Assembly: GCA_028386065.3 (NCBI GenBank)
Contig: JAKUCV010003270.1
Location: 69,927-133,926 of the forward strand
DNA from: Turnera subulata
Lineage: Eukaryota > Streptophyta > Magnoliopsida > Malpighiales > Passifloraceae
Direction: 5' to 3'
DNA: 64,000 nt
The notes below the pieces were generated by a model. The model saw only the letters and a program-made list of their open reading frames with translations, was not told the origin of the DNA and ran no database searches. Position 1 is the stretch's first letter, and each line of letters opens with the position of its first letter. A program made the position numbers and the translations under genes. Positions 1 to 11,629 of the stretch are shown in pieces.

Positions 1-46
1 GTCTCCTTCTTCATTTAGCTTTTACCTGTATTGGATAAATTAGTCA

Positions 47-3000
47 ATGGATGCCCATGTCCTTGTCCCTCATTTGATAGACAAATTACAAAATCTTCTC
101 AAACTTGATGAACCAGCAGTAATCAACTCAACCCTCAAAGATACACTCCAAGCTTGCATCGACCAACTTACCAAGTTTCAGCCCACATTAAGATGCGTGG
201 AAGAATACGAGGCAGAAGGCAGCGCAATGAGCGATTCATGGATGGCAAAGCTTCTAGGCACTATGTATTCCACAGAGGATGCCATCGACAACTTTCTTAC
301 AAGAGCAAAACTCCTGTCCCAGAAGCACAGGAGAAGAAAAAACCCGGCTTCCAGGGTGTTGTGTTGGCCTTTCACTCGCATGGCATCTCTACGGAGCCAA
401 AGTGTATTTGGAACTGAGTTGAAGAGCTTAATGAGTAAGGTTTGGGAGCTGGATTCTGGCGTTAGCATGCTACGTTTACGAAGTGAAACTGAAACTTCAA
501 ATAACAAAGATGACATTGTGTCATCATCCTCCTTCCAAGAAGAGTGGCATCCTGATGATGACAAGTTGCAGCAACAATGGGATAGAATTTCCAGGTCTAG
601 TTTGGACAGGGATGATGTTATTGGGCTAAAGGAACATGTGGATGAGTTAGCTGCAGAGTTATCTTACGAAAATGATAAGTCCTTGAAAATAGTTGCACTA
701 GTAGGTGATGCAGGATCGGGCAAGACAATTGTGGCGAGGATTGTGTACGAGAAAGTACATATCAAGCGGCAGTTCGATCTGCATTCGTGGGTCAGTTTGT
801 CGCAGGATTTTGGAGTTCGAGGCATCTTGGTTAGTATTCTGAAACAATTTGATGAAACCATAGAAGTGGAGCCACTTTTGGAATCCGAGGCCCTGCGTCG
901 ACTTGATAAGGTATGCGAGAACAAGTCCTTCCTTGTTGTGTTGGATGATGTTGTGAGACCAAATGTTTTGGAAAGGATTCAAAATCTGTTCTGCAAATCG
1001 CGTTACGCTGGTAGGGTAATTGTTACTACCCGCAGGTTAGATGTTGCATCACATGCTAATTGCTCTGTACAGCTAAACCGGTTAAACGAAGAGGATAGCT
1101 GGAGATTGTTTTTGAAGACCATAGGTGTGGAGGAAGATAGCTTGACAGCTTCAGGACTGGTCAGGTTCAAGGTCAAGGACCAAATCCTGGAAACATGTAA
1201 TGGTCTGCCACTTGCAATCATCTTGATGGGAGGATTGTTGTCTACCAAGGATTTGAGCGATCAGGTACGGTTAAAGGTTGTGAAGCCAGTAAAAACTCGT
1301 AGCAGTTCTGGCAATGTCTTGAATTCTTGCTATGTAGATCTTCCCTCGTGTATAAAACCATGTTTCCTCTATACAATGCTCTTTCCTGGGTCGTTTGAGA
1401 TCCCTATAAGGAGATTGCTTCATCTATGGATTGGTGAAGGGTTTGTGTCAGGAACACAATCATATTCTGTTGAGGATCTGGCAGAAACCTATTTCAAAGA
1501 ATTAGTATGCAGGAACATGATTAAAATTGCAAGATGGAGACAAGATGGAAGTCCCAAGACATGTTATGTTCCAAGAGTTCTCTATGACACGTTTAGCCAA
1601 AAGGCCGTTGATCGAGGATTGTTCTATGTCCACCGTAACTCATATTTATTTTCTGCAGAACAGCCAAAGTTCGCAATCAGGAGACTTGTTGCATACACCA
1701 GCATCAGGAACTACCCTTCTACCAAGCTTTGGCTTCAACATATACATAGTTTCGTGTCTTTGAACTCTTCACAGAAGCTAATTATACCAATCTCTAGAGA
1801 AGTATTTGTGTTTCTTAGCAAGGTTGGAGACTTTAGATTGCTGAAGGTGCTTGACCTTGAGGGTATCTATAAGCCACTATTGCCAGACAAATTTGGGGTA
1901 TTGTTCCCAGTTTTAGGCTACCTAGGCTTAAGATCAACTGCTCTTGATTCATTTCCGAAGCCAGGAGGTCCACTGCCTTGCCTAACAACATTGGATGTGA
2001 AACGGACTTTTCTAAAGGAGAATGCAATTTATGATGTGATTCAACAGGCAGAAAACATACAACATCTGTATTTGAATTGGGAAGCTTTGTCGCTGCCCGA
2101 GAGCTCATTCTCTAAACTTCAGACATTATGGGGACTGTCAGGAGTAGGACTTGATCTTCGGATGAAGAACATCAGAAAGTTGGGTATGGAATGGAATGTA
2201 AGATTTTCAGTAGGTGACAGGATATCTCAACTAACGAAACTTCAGTCCTTAAAGTTAAGATCAGTCTCTGGCAATCCACCTGAACCGGAGTACCTAAGAT
2301 TGATGTCACTGGCCGAGCACCATAACCTCTCAGACATGTATTTGATGGGAGTTCTACCATCCCCATCTGTGGTCGATGTTACCTTCCTGCCTCCCAATCT
2401 CAAAGTCCTTACTCTATCTATGTCAAGATTAGAAGAAGATCCCATGCCAAGACTAGGACAACTGCCTCACTTGAAGATACTAAGGCTTTTGGCTGATTCT
2501 TACATGGGGACAGAAATGGCTTGTCAGGTTGGTGGATTTCCAAGTTTAAGGGTCTTGAAACTGTGGAAGCTGCAGAGACTAGAAGAGTTGAACATGGGGG
2601 ATGGGGCGCTTCCTTGCCTTAAAGAACTAGAAATAAGGGAGTGCATCCAATTGAAATCGCTGACAGGATCGATGGTGCAGGAAACCAACATGAAGGAGAT
2701 GACACTCACATTAACCAATATGAATCCTGACTTCCTCAAAGATGCTGAAAAAGTAATGAACAGCGTATTTATCAAAAGGCGCACACTGGAGTCCTATACT
2801 AATCGGTCAGAGGTGCGTGCTCCTCAAATCCTAACTGAAAACCTGTATAATAACACAAAATATAAAGGTGTTTGCAGTTTACTAAATACTAACTGAAAGT
2901 AGCTATTTTTTGTCAACAGGCGAATGGTACTTCAACAAGCAAACTCATGGATTTGAAACAAGCAGACGCATTCTGGAACGAGAGGGCAACAAAAATGTGA
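47..3000 (+). CDS. CC-NB-ARC-LRR (NLR) disease-resistance-type protein, two exons
   Basis: Probable intracellular immune receptor of the CNL class. An Rx-like coiled-coil region occupies about residues 1-130. The NB-ARC follows, with P-loop GDAGSGKT (220-227), kinase-2 FLVVLDDV (295-302), RNBS-B GRVIVTTR (322-329), GLPLA (386-390) and an RNBS-D-like CFLYTMLFPG. The MHD motif is degenerate: LYD near residue 511. Leucine-rich repeats run from about 570 to 890. The uninterrupted frame stops at 2896, but a better model splices out 2813-2919 (phase 0, GAG|GTGCGT donor, TACTAAC branch site, TGTCAACAG acceptor) and ends at TGA 2998-3000, giving 948 aa. The ATG at 47 follows an upstream in-frame-region stop and starts a typical Rx_N sequence. 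Whether the altered MHD makes it inactive or autoactive cannot be seen. Confidence 0.88.
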
Positions 3001-3576
3001 GAGAAATGGACACGCTACCAAGACAAATCTTTAGAGAAAAGATTTCCAAGCAGAGGATTATATGTTTCTGCTTCTCGAGTATCAAATGTTTTTTAGTGGA
3101 ACATAACTAACTCAAGTCTTGCTTCAGCTCAATTTAATCCCTGAGTGGGGAGCTTCTGGTTTCTTTTCTTGGTTAAAAGCTTATGTACTTTTAATAATTC
3201 TTATTCGCTATGATTTGAGTGTAAATAAATTCAATTATTATCCAATCAGTGATTTTTACATATATACATATATGTAATATTGGGCTGCGAATTGCAAAAC
3301 ACAATGTTGAAAGATAGAAAAGCTAATGATCGATCATGCGACGGAGATTAATGTCAGATCACAATTTGTAGTGAAGCTATAAATGGGATTAAGTCGACCT
3401 AAATGTAACTTAAAAACTTCTTTCAATTTAGAAAAAAGTAAAAAAATGATACAAAAAGCACATTTTTTAGACAAAAATTCATTTGTTGTAATTATTTGCT
3501 CCTATTATGAACGATTATGTTACCAAGACAAAGATCCCAATTCCAGTCAATAGAAAGTGCTCATACTGCTGGCCCA

Positions 3577-3625
3577 ACAAGTCTCAATAATTCGTTGTTC
3601 AAAAAAAAAACAAGTCTCAATAATT
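3577..3625 (+). repeat. A-tailed micro-insertion with 16-bp target duplication
   Basis: Two identical 16-nt direct repeats (3577-3592 and 3610-3625, ACAAGTCTCAATAATT) flank a 17-nt insert, CGTTGTTC followed by nine A. The structure is target duplication, short insert, A tail. It resembles a retroposon reduced to its last few bases. Confidence 0.7.
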
Positions 3626-3783
3626 AATATGGTGGTGGTCTTACTTTTAAGCAGGACTTGTCTTTTTCTTTTCGTACATGAAGCAATTCTCTTCCCTTTT
3701 TGGTTCATCGTGGAATCAATGTCTTTTGAGTGGCTTCAACTTTACTTCAATAAAAAATAGCAAAAAGACCATAACCATAGCTA

Positions 3784-3834
3784 AACATATACTATAGAAT
3801 TTTACCAAAAAAAAAAAAAACATATACTATAGAA
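3784..3834 (+). repeat. A-tailed micro-insertion with 16-bp target duplication
   Basis: Direct repeats AACATATACTATAGAA at 3784-3799 and 3819-3834 are identical. They flank a 19-nt insert, TTTTACC plus twelve A. It lies only about 160 bp from the similar scar at 3577-3625. Confidence 0.7.
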
Positions 3835-4191
3835 CTTCAAACTTACATGGCCATAACCAATAACCCAAAAAGCAGCAAGACTCCAAAATACTATATCGCC
3901 TTCAACTAAGGATCAACTCCCACAGATATTTTTTCATGCCAGCAAGAGAACTGAACGTGCAAAGTCAGAAGTAATATCAGCAAAATGACACCCACTAGTA
4001 TGTAGTCTCTATCTCTTTGTTTACTTTCGTCTTCTTTTCCTTCTACTTCTTGTTTTACTGATATACAATTAGTACAGTAAGAGGGAGGAAATCTATGATT
4101 AGAGAGTAATTTATGACTTGTTGTTGCTTGTGTTACAATGGGATATTCAGTTGTTAGCAGTTTGATCATTTCAAAGAGTAGGAGGAGAATA

Positions 4192-6431
4192 ATGGAGGTG
4201 TTCACCCCAGCTTTAAGGACACTTTGGAAAGAATGGGAGCTGCGGATACTGGTTTTACTTAGCCTCACACTCCAGATTGTGCTCATCATTCTAGGCAATC
4301 ACAGAAAGCATATACGCAAAGATTGGATCAGAATTATTTTATGGTCTGCTTATATTTCAGCAGACTCTGTAGCAACTATTGCGCTGGGTATACTCTCCAG
4401 TGACATAGGGGATATTGTTAAGGAAGCTGGACCAGCTGGTTCTTTGGATGCAAACACCGAGCTAAGAGCATTCTGGGCACCGTTTCTCCTGTTGCACTTG
4501 GGCGGTCCTGACACCATCACTGCCTACTCATTGGAAGACAACGAGTTGTGGTTAAGGCACTTGCTTGGCCTTGTTGTCCAAACAGGAGTCGCTTCTTACA
4601 TTTTCCTGATGGCGTGGACAGGGTCTATTGTTTCAGTTCTTTCGATTATGATGATGTGCACAGGACTTATCAAGTATGGGGAGAGGACATGGGTGCTGTG
4701 GTCGGCGAGCTATGAGCAACGCAGAGGCTCAATGTTCAGTCTTCCTTATGCCAATTTTAGAGATGCCAATTTCCTTGAAAAGTATAGATTAAATAAAGAG
4801 GAAGGTTACATTGTGAGGCCTGATAAGGTGACTCTTGTTCAACCACCAGTTGATTTTTCTGACGCTGAAGATAGTTTGATCTTGGAAGAAGATAAATTGG
4901 TTACAGCATATGGGTTGCTTGATATGACTCAACGTCTGTTTGTAGATGCTGTACTAAGCTCTGAAGCCCGTGACACCGGCCTGGTTGTTTTCCGGAACAT
5001 GTCTGGGAAAAATGCTTGGAGATTAGTTGAAATGGAGCTTGGATTCATGTATGATATCCTTTACACTAAGGCAATGGTGGCTCAGTCTCCTTTGGGAATT
5101 GGCTTGCGTTCCATCAATTTCCTATTCACCACCATTGTGTTGCTGATATTTCCTTTGGCATCTGTGGGAAAAAAGTGCTCTAGAGTTGATGTGTTCGTAA
5201 CTTTCCTATTGTTGATTGTGGCCATTCTGTTAGAGCTCTATGCAACACTTGTGCTGCTATCTTCAGACCTTACAGCTGTTTGGTTAAAAAGACATAACAG
5301 AGCCAACATCTTTCCCTTAACCAAGTCTAGGTGGTCCAACTCCATGGGACAATACAGTCTGCTGAATTATGTTATCAAGGAAAGACCAATGGCTTGCGAA
5401 AGAGTCTTCGAGCTGCTAAGGATCAGCGAAAAGGTCGAAATGCATCGATATGCAGCTTACTCTCCAGTCCCTGATGATTTAAAAGAGTGGATAGTTGAGT
5501 ATTTCCAGCAAGTATATGCAGCAGCAGCAGTTGGAGAAATCCCATTGACAGCCTTGTGTACTAGTAGAGGAATGATGTCACTGAAAAGACATGGCAGTTC
5601 GACTGATAACATCGGCAATGTTCTGACTTGGAGCACCGAAATCGAGTTCGAGCAAAGCATTCTTGTATGGCACTTCGCCACAGAATTATGCTACAACCTA
5701 GACCATTACATTATGCACAAAAGGAAACCTGACTATGCAGATGTTGGTGTAAATGGGAGAATGAGCAAGTACATCTCCAGGTATATGATGCATCTTCTTG
5801 CAATATCCGCTAATATGCTACCCCCGGTTGGGACACTTGGCCAGATTAACCTACGAGACACCTGTAGTGAGGCTAGGAAATTCTTCAAGAGACTAGGAGA
5901 AACAAATGCAAATGACGAAAGAAATACAAATGACTCGCAGAGAGACAGAAAAAGGAAGATCATAATACAAGCTTGCACTGCTTCGGTGAAACGGCTTGAG
6001 CGTGCATATGAGGAAGCTCTTGTAAGAGACAATGAATCACTTCTGCCCCAAGCATTCGAGCTTCTATATTTCCTCGAGACAGACTACTCGGTATTGAACA
6101 AATATAAAAAATACATAATCACACAATAAGTTATATATACTTATATGTTCTCTCTTGTTTCTTTTTGCTCTTGTAACTTACATGTATATGTGTGTGTGTT
6201 TTGTTCATTGAATAGGCAAATGTTGACAGAAAATGGAAGGCAATTTCTGGGGTATGGATGGAGATGCTGGCATATGCTGCAGCTCAATGTAGAGGGAATC
6301 AGCATGGGCAGCAGCTAAGGCGAGGGGGAGAGCTTCTTACACATGTGTGGCTTCTCATGGCCCATTTTGGCCTAACCGAGCACTTCAAAATATCAAATCC
6401 TCATGCCATAGCCGGCCTGACTTTGAGATAG
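4192..6431 (+). CDS. DUF4220/DUF594 plant membrane protein, two exons
   Basis: A plant-specific protein of unknown biochemical role. The N-terminal DUF4220 part has several hydrophobic helices (about residues 13-35, 45-65, 115-175) and the family block FWAPFLLLHLGGPDTITAY. Two more helices lie near 300-360. The C-terminal DUF594 part includes STEIEFEQSILVWHFATELC. A first frame stops at 6129, but the family's diagnostic C-terminus (VWMEMLAYAAAQC, then GGELLTHVWLLMAHFGL) is encoded at 6216-6428. A phase-0 intron at 6091-6215 (TCG|GTATTG donor, TTGAATAG acceptor) joins them into about 704 aa. ATG 4192 is preferred over the upstream ATG at 4138 because relatives begin directly with the WKEWELRxLVLLSL block. 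The donor is my best choice, not proven. Confidence 0.85.
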
Positions 6432-7048
6432 CCCACCAAATCAGTAGATTAACATTGTATATTATATGGGCTAATTGTTTCAGATGGATTCTCTCTTTGG
6501 CCTATCTTTTAACTTTTATCAAATCTTTGACCTCTTTTTCTATATTCCTTTAAGTAATAGTAGTTGGCTCGAGTAATGCATACATAAAAGTCACAAGAAT
6601 ATAGTCAATCCTATTGGTTATTACATCTTGATAAGCTTATTAAGTAGGCTCATCAATTTACAACTGGAATTATACATTGTACAACTCGAAAGCATCAATT
6701 TAGGTTAACAGAGTACAAAGATTTAAACGAATTTCTTACGTTAAAATGAGGGAAAAAAAAAAGGGGGGGGAAGACATTTAATTTTGGAGGATGGATGATC
6801 ACGGAGGTCCGCACAAACGTCGTCGTATGTAGATAGCGGAAAAAGGATAACGTTATCCCCGCAATGGCAGATTCGTAAAAATGATTTGAATCTATATATA
6901 GTAATAAAAAAAGGAAAAAACAGTGGGGGAGCAGAACGCTGGAACAGAGAGACAGAACAACGTTTTTACTAACTACTTAAATCTATTTTATCAACTAGCT
7001 TAAGCTTTAGCTAGTTGCCAGAAAAGAGACAAGTTTTACTTATCCAAA
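6432..7048. other. Spacer and FLU promoter/5' region
   Basis: AT-rich with no supported gene. The last 150 bp before 7049 probably include the FLU 5' UTR. I see no other distinct element. Confidence 0.5.
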
Positions 7049-9675
7049 ATGGTGGCGGTGATCATCCGCAGCGCTTGCTTCTCTTCCCGCCCTTCTCCGC
7101 CCTCTGATCCTATCACCTCCGGCAGACCCCACCTTCCCTGTCAGTGCACTCTCTCCCTCTCTCTCGTTTTGATTGTGTAATGCAGCTTTGATATTGAGCT
7201 TCTAATTTATTGACTTAACAGTCTATGTTATTTGATTTTTGAGAAATAACCCATGAAGGGGAAATGGGTTGCTGCGCTGTTTCCAGCTTTCACTGTTTTC
7301 TGTGTGAATGGTGAAGTTTAACTCAGATTTGTGAACTTCTTCTGGGTAGTCCTTTTGACATTTTTTAAAAAACTTTTACTTGTTTGTATCAAATTTTTTC
7401 CTTGTTTTAGCCTATTCCTATATGGAGAATCTCTAATTTTAACGTATTGAGTAGTGTGGTTTAAAATGAAGCTCAAGGTTTGAACGGATAACGAAGGCAC
7501 TTGCTGTATTGGCTCTGTTAGACTACAAAACTATTCATGGGGCCTCATATGCATAAGCTTATGCTTTTGGTTGAAATGGTCTCTTGATAGGCTTTAAGGA
7601 CAGTAACCGTAGACTTCATGTGATTGTGATTTCTTGAAACGTTATGCATATATTGGAGATCATAACTGTTTTTAGTAAAGGTGGACTTAACCAAAGTTTG
7701 AACTTTCCATTGTATCAGGCAAGTTTGCTTCTCTTCTGTTTAAGGTGGGAAAGTTGAGATCATCAGTTGGAGAAGCTTCTGCTGCGCTGTCTGTTTTCTG
7801 TCGTAAGCTTCCGGCTGGACAAAGTCTAACTCTCGGGCCTAAGTCAGAATGTCGAGGCATAATTCATGTCCAACCCCCTCATGACAAACTTTTTAAACAG
7901 TTCTCTGCTCACCAGGTACGATGGTGAGTCTCCAGTTCTATGGCATTATTTTTCTGGATTTTTATTATGTGTCACATCTCTTTAAGGAATAACATTCTAT
8001 TGGCAGGGAAAAGTGCAGTTGAAATCCTCAGCCCTACTACTTGTTGCTAATGCAATCATGTGGAGTACACCTCTTGAAGCTTTAGCTGAAACATGTGAGG
8101 CAGCTGATAATTCTTTTATGAGCATGCCTTTGCTACTATTTGTAGCCCTTGTTGGGGCCACCGTTGGAGGTATGATGTTATCAGTATTCTAGTCAGTTTT
8201 GACTGTTGTCATTTAAAAATCGTCAAAAGTTAAATTGCGTTGTGAATTGATTTGTTATGAGTGCCCTGATGTTAATCATTGTTCCTAGTTTTCCTCAATC
8301 TAAGGTTTGAAGATAACATAACCATAGGGAAAGCTGGCATGGGAAATCTCCTATGTCCTCTTCCTGCATGCCTAAGAGTTCTGCAGAAAAGAATTGATTT
8401 TGAGAGAAATAGAGTTTTAAAAAGTGAAATGGCAATTTTTAAATTTTGAAGCAATAAAGGAATAAGCTCATAAAAATATAAAAAGAGAAGGGCATCATGG
8501 CCTCACATAACATGCAAAAGCAAAGATGTGCATTCTCTTTGTTGCATGAAGTACTAAATTTAACTTGAAGGTAGAAGCCGTTCCTGGTAATGAAAAGGTG
8601 TCACGTCACTGATCAAATATAACATTGTCTCTCGAGTCTAATTTACTAAACATAGAACAGCAGGAATTGATCAGTTGAAGAATGATTTACTTTTTAATAG
8701 TTCTCCAGCTTGATGTTAGAACTCAAATTGATCTATTTCCAACATGGAAGCTCTGCAATGTGCATGATTCTTTCTGTTAATGTGTCTGTATGGCAGGGTT
8801 ACTTGCACGGCAGAGGAGAGGGGAGTTGCAGCGGCTGAATGAGCAACTGCGCCAGATTAATGCAGCTTTAAGGAGGCAAGCTAAGATTGAGTCCTATGCA
8901 CCCAGCTTGAGTTATGCTCCTACTGGTAGTAGCAGAATACCAGAGACTGAAGTTATTGTCGATCCAAGAAAGCAGGAATTGATTTCTCGCTTGAAAGCTG
9001 GGAAGAATCATTTGAGGAATCAAGATCCAGAGAAAGCATTCGTGGAGTTTAAGGCTGGTCTTGAGCTAGCTCAGATTGTAAAGGATCCAATAGAAGAGAA
9101 GAAGGCTGCGAGAGGTCTAGGTTTGTTTTCAATCCATCACCTGTGATGTATTTCCTAACCATGCATGATTTCATCGTTACACCCCAAGTTTGTCTCTTAG
9201 GATGACTTGGCAACCTACTTCATTGGTGGCCTCATGTTGCTTTGAGTATCATCTAGAATTCTGCATGATGGATTGAGAGGATTATAACCTGCCTTTTCGG
9301 GGATGATCATTGTTCCACCTTCTCAATTTGAATGGGTTACGAACGATATAATGTTGGTTTTCAAATTGTCTTAATGCAATATTCTTCATTTGCAAAAGCT
9401 GCACTTAATGTGATAGGTCGGTTGTCTCGTCAAGAGTGCAGATTCATGGTTGTTCTATTCTGCTTCATTCAGGTGCGTCACTGCAAAGGCAAGGAAAGCA
9501 TAGAGAAGCCATCAAATATCACTCCCTAGTTCTTGCAATATCGGACCGAGAAGGTGAAGACTCTGGAAGCACCGAGGCTTATGGAGCAATAGCTGATTGT
9601 TACACTGAACTTGGAGATCTTGAGCAAGCTGCGAAATACTATGACAACTATATTGCAAGGTTGGAAAAGGACTGA
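7049..9675 (+). CDS. FLU: FLU: plastid TPR repressor of tetrapyrrole synthesis, five exons
   Basis: FLU (FLUORESCENT IN BLUE LIGHT) is a thylakoid-associated protein that binds glutamyl-tRNA reductase through its TPRs and stops 5-aminolevulinate synthesis in the dark. Exons 7049-7139, 7719-7915, 8007-8169, 8797-9120 and 9473-9675 join in phase (978 nt, 325 aa; Arabidopsis FLU is about the same length). Residues 1-~90 form a Ser/Arg-rich plastid transit region. TPLEALA (about 117-123) resembles a thylakoid-targeting end. A hydrophobic helix, MPLLLFVALVGATVGG, spans about 136-151. A charged coiled coil (RGELQRLNEQLRQINAALRR) follows. TPR repeats from about 200 include ASLQRQGKHREAIKYHSLVL and AYGAIADCYTELGDLEQAA. 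All junctions are GT-AG. Exon 1 is the least certain, because transit peptides are poorly conserved. Confidence 0.93.
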
Positions 9676-10224
9676 TTAGATTCCAAAGCCCATGTATTTT
9701 TTGACAGCCACAGTAAGAGATGAGAGTTTGCAGGATTCCTGCTTATTCTTCTAGTTTTGCACCTAGGCTGAGCATTAGGCAGACCGTCTCCTTGGATAAG
9801 ATTTTCTTCATGTATTTTTGTGGTCTTCCATCTTGTTAGATTTTGTACTGAAATCTTCTAGAGGAATTTGGAGTGTTACCCTTTTAGGCCCAATTTTTCG
9901 CTTGGTCAGCGTGAATAACTCGCAAGGAATTGCTCAAAATTTAGGTTTACATCTTGAAGTTCCTTTGTTTGATATAGAAAGTTTAAAAAGTATGCGTCAG
10001 GGAACCATGCAAGCAAAGGGAAACTACACAGGATCATAACTCGAAATTTTCATCTACTTGTACATGTTTTTTTTTTCCCTCTAAATCACAAAACGAAGAT
10101 CTGCAAATAAATTTCAAGGTATACTATCTTTATTCCATCTAGGGATTTAACAAGACCATAAAATGGATAGGACCGCCTGCGTTTTTGGTAAAGGTATATT
10201 GTGCGGCAGTCATAATGGGAGTGA
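9676..10224. other. FLU 3' region
   Basis: Probable FLU 3' UTR followed by unannotated AT-rich sequence up to the hAT target site at 10225. No other gene is supported. Confidence 0.5.
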
Positions 10225-10802
10225 CCCATAGGTATACCTGGCAATTCGTGGCAGTTCGTGTTGTCGTATTGGGTTCGTATCGGGTTGAACAGGTAAATGG
10301 GTTCTAAATCTTCAACCTGACCCGACCCATTTAATAATCGTGTCGTGTCGTTTCCAACCCGTTTATTTTCGTGTCGGGTTCGGGTTGACCCGTGAGTTAC
10401 CTATTAAGTCTAGCAAGCTGTTACGATCGATTCGTAACAAGAACAAGAAAATCAAGAAAAAAAAAGGAAAAGAAAGAAATCTTGAGCTGGAAAATGCCCA
10501 AGTCGAAAGATACAATTCCACATATGATCAATGTCAATTACAAGAGTCGTGGATAGAGTATTTATACTCTATACTAACACAGAAAGACAAGTCGTTTACT
10601 TACAAAGTATGATACGAGTGCTACAGCATCGTATCAATACTCCCCTCCCAAAGAATCAAAGTAATCTGTACTCAAGAGAGTATTACAGAGAGAAACAGCT
10701 AATACAATGACAAATCCATAGGCCAACCAGAAATGATTAACATAGTACTTTCACAGAACTAAGCCACACAGCAACATGTAATGCTAACTCAATGCAACAG
10801 CA

Positions 10803-10985
10803 CTAATATTCAAACTCTGGGAATTTTGAGATGATCTCATCAGACCACTCCCAAGTAACCTCCGAAGGTGAGCAACCAGGCCAATGGATGAGCCACTTTG
10901 TGATTGTAGAGTGGCCTCTTCTACCAGGTTTTCTCTCTAATATTGCTGCAGGTACATAACGAGGTTGCAGCGGCACCACAAACAA
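10803..10985 (-). pseudogene. Chromodomain remnant of a Ty3/gypsy integrase
   Basis: A 60-codon stretch reads VPAAILERKPGRRG, then TKWLIHWPGCSPSEVTWE and ISKFPEF. This is the spacing of the chromodomain found at the C-terminus of chromovirus integrases: PAxILxR, a WLIHW-type strand, xxATWE-type motif, then FPxF. No integrase core precedes it. In this family the domain guides integration to chromatin. Here it is only a fragment at the 3' end of the element. Confidence 0.7.
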
Positions 10986-11017
10986 TCAATAGATTCAGTC
11001 CATGAACACCTCCCGGA

Positions 11018-11629
11018 TCAAAGATATAACTCTGTAGCTCCTCTTGCATTACTTGTTACAAGACAGGAGGACTGAAAACTGAGCCAAGCTTGCTGGTCTT
11101 TTGAAGAAATTACTTGCATCCACACTGCAAAATAAAAAAGAATCTCCAGATCTTTTGTTGCTGCAAATAGAAGAGAATTCCATTGTTGGCACCAATCAAT
11201 TGCGTGTTGCAGCTTTTGAACTTCCTTAGAATTAGTCTTGTACCTCACAAAGCTTGCACCATCAATATTAAGAATTGGACAGCCCCTGTAAGTGAGGATT
11301 GATACTGCAGTTTGAGTGATTTTCCCTTGAATATGTTGAAGACCTACAAACTTCAGCACTACTGCCAAACCAACATCTTGCATTGGAACTAGAATTCCAT
11401 ACAACACCTGCATTTTTAATGATCCTCCAGGGTCCAGGATTGTAAAACCAGGAATATCTTGCACAAGTCTTCGTCCATTGTAGCTAATCTTCCCATTATC
11501 CAGCACAATGGTATAATCAGCCAAGTTTAACAATCTGAAACCCATTGAATTTCTCCCTATACTTAGTACTTCAGATCCATTTTTCACGCATAAAAAGGTC
11601 ATGAAACTTGCAGTTCTATCCTCTGCCAT
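11018..11629 (-). CDS. Unrecognised ORF inside the LTR element
   Basis: 203 aa from ATG 11629. It overlaps the preceding ORF by about 30 nt in another frame. I recognise no domain. It contains a DPGGSLK segment that echoes FDPGGPWQR at the end of the preceding ORF. It could be a decayed element protein or a captured host fragment. Nothing shows that it is expressed. Confidence 0.35.
   Translation of the reverse strand: MAEDRTASFMTFLCVKNGSEVLSIGRNSMGFRLLNLADYTIVLDNGKISYNGRRLVQDIPGFTILDPGGSLKMQVLYGILVPMQDVGLAVVLKFVGLQHIQGKITQTAVSILTYRGCPILNIDGASFVRYKTNSKEVQKLQHAIDWCQQWNSLLFAATKDLEILFYFAVWMQVISSKDQQAWLSFQSSCLVTSNARGATELYL

Larger units (their letters stand above)
3001..4191. other. AT-rich spacer between NLR and DUF594 genes
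   Basis: No coding region is supported here. It contains the NLR 3' region, A/T homopolymers and two A-tailed micro-insertions listed separately. The reading frame of the next gene is open upstream to 4138, but the family-like start is 4192. Confidence 0.6.
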
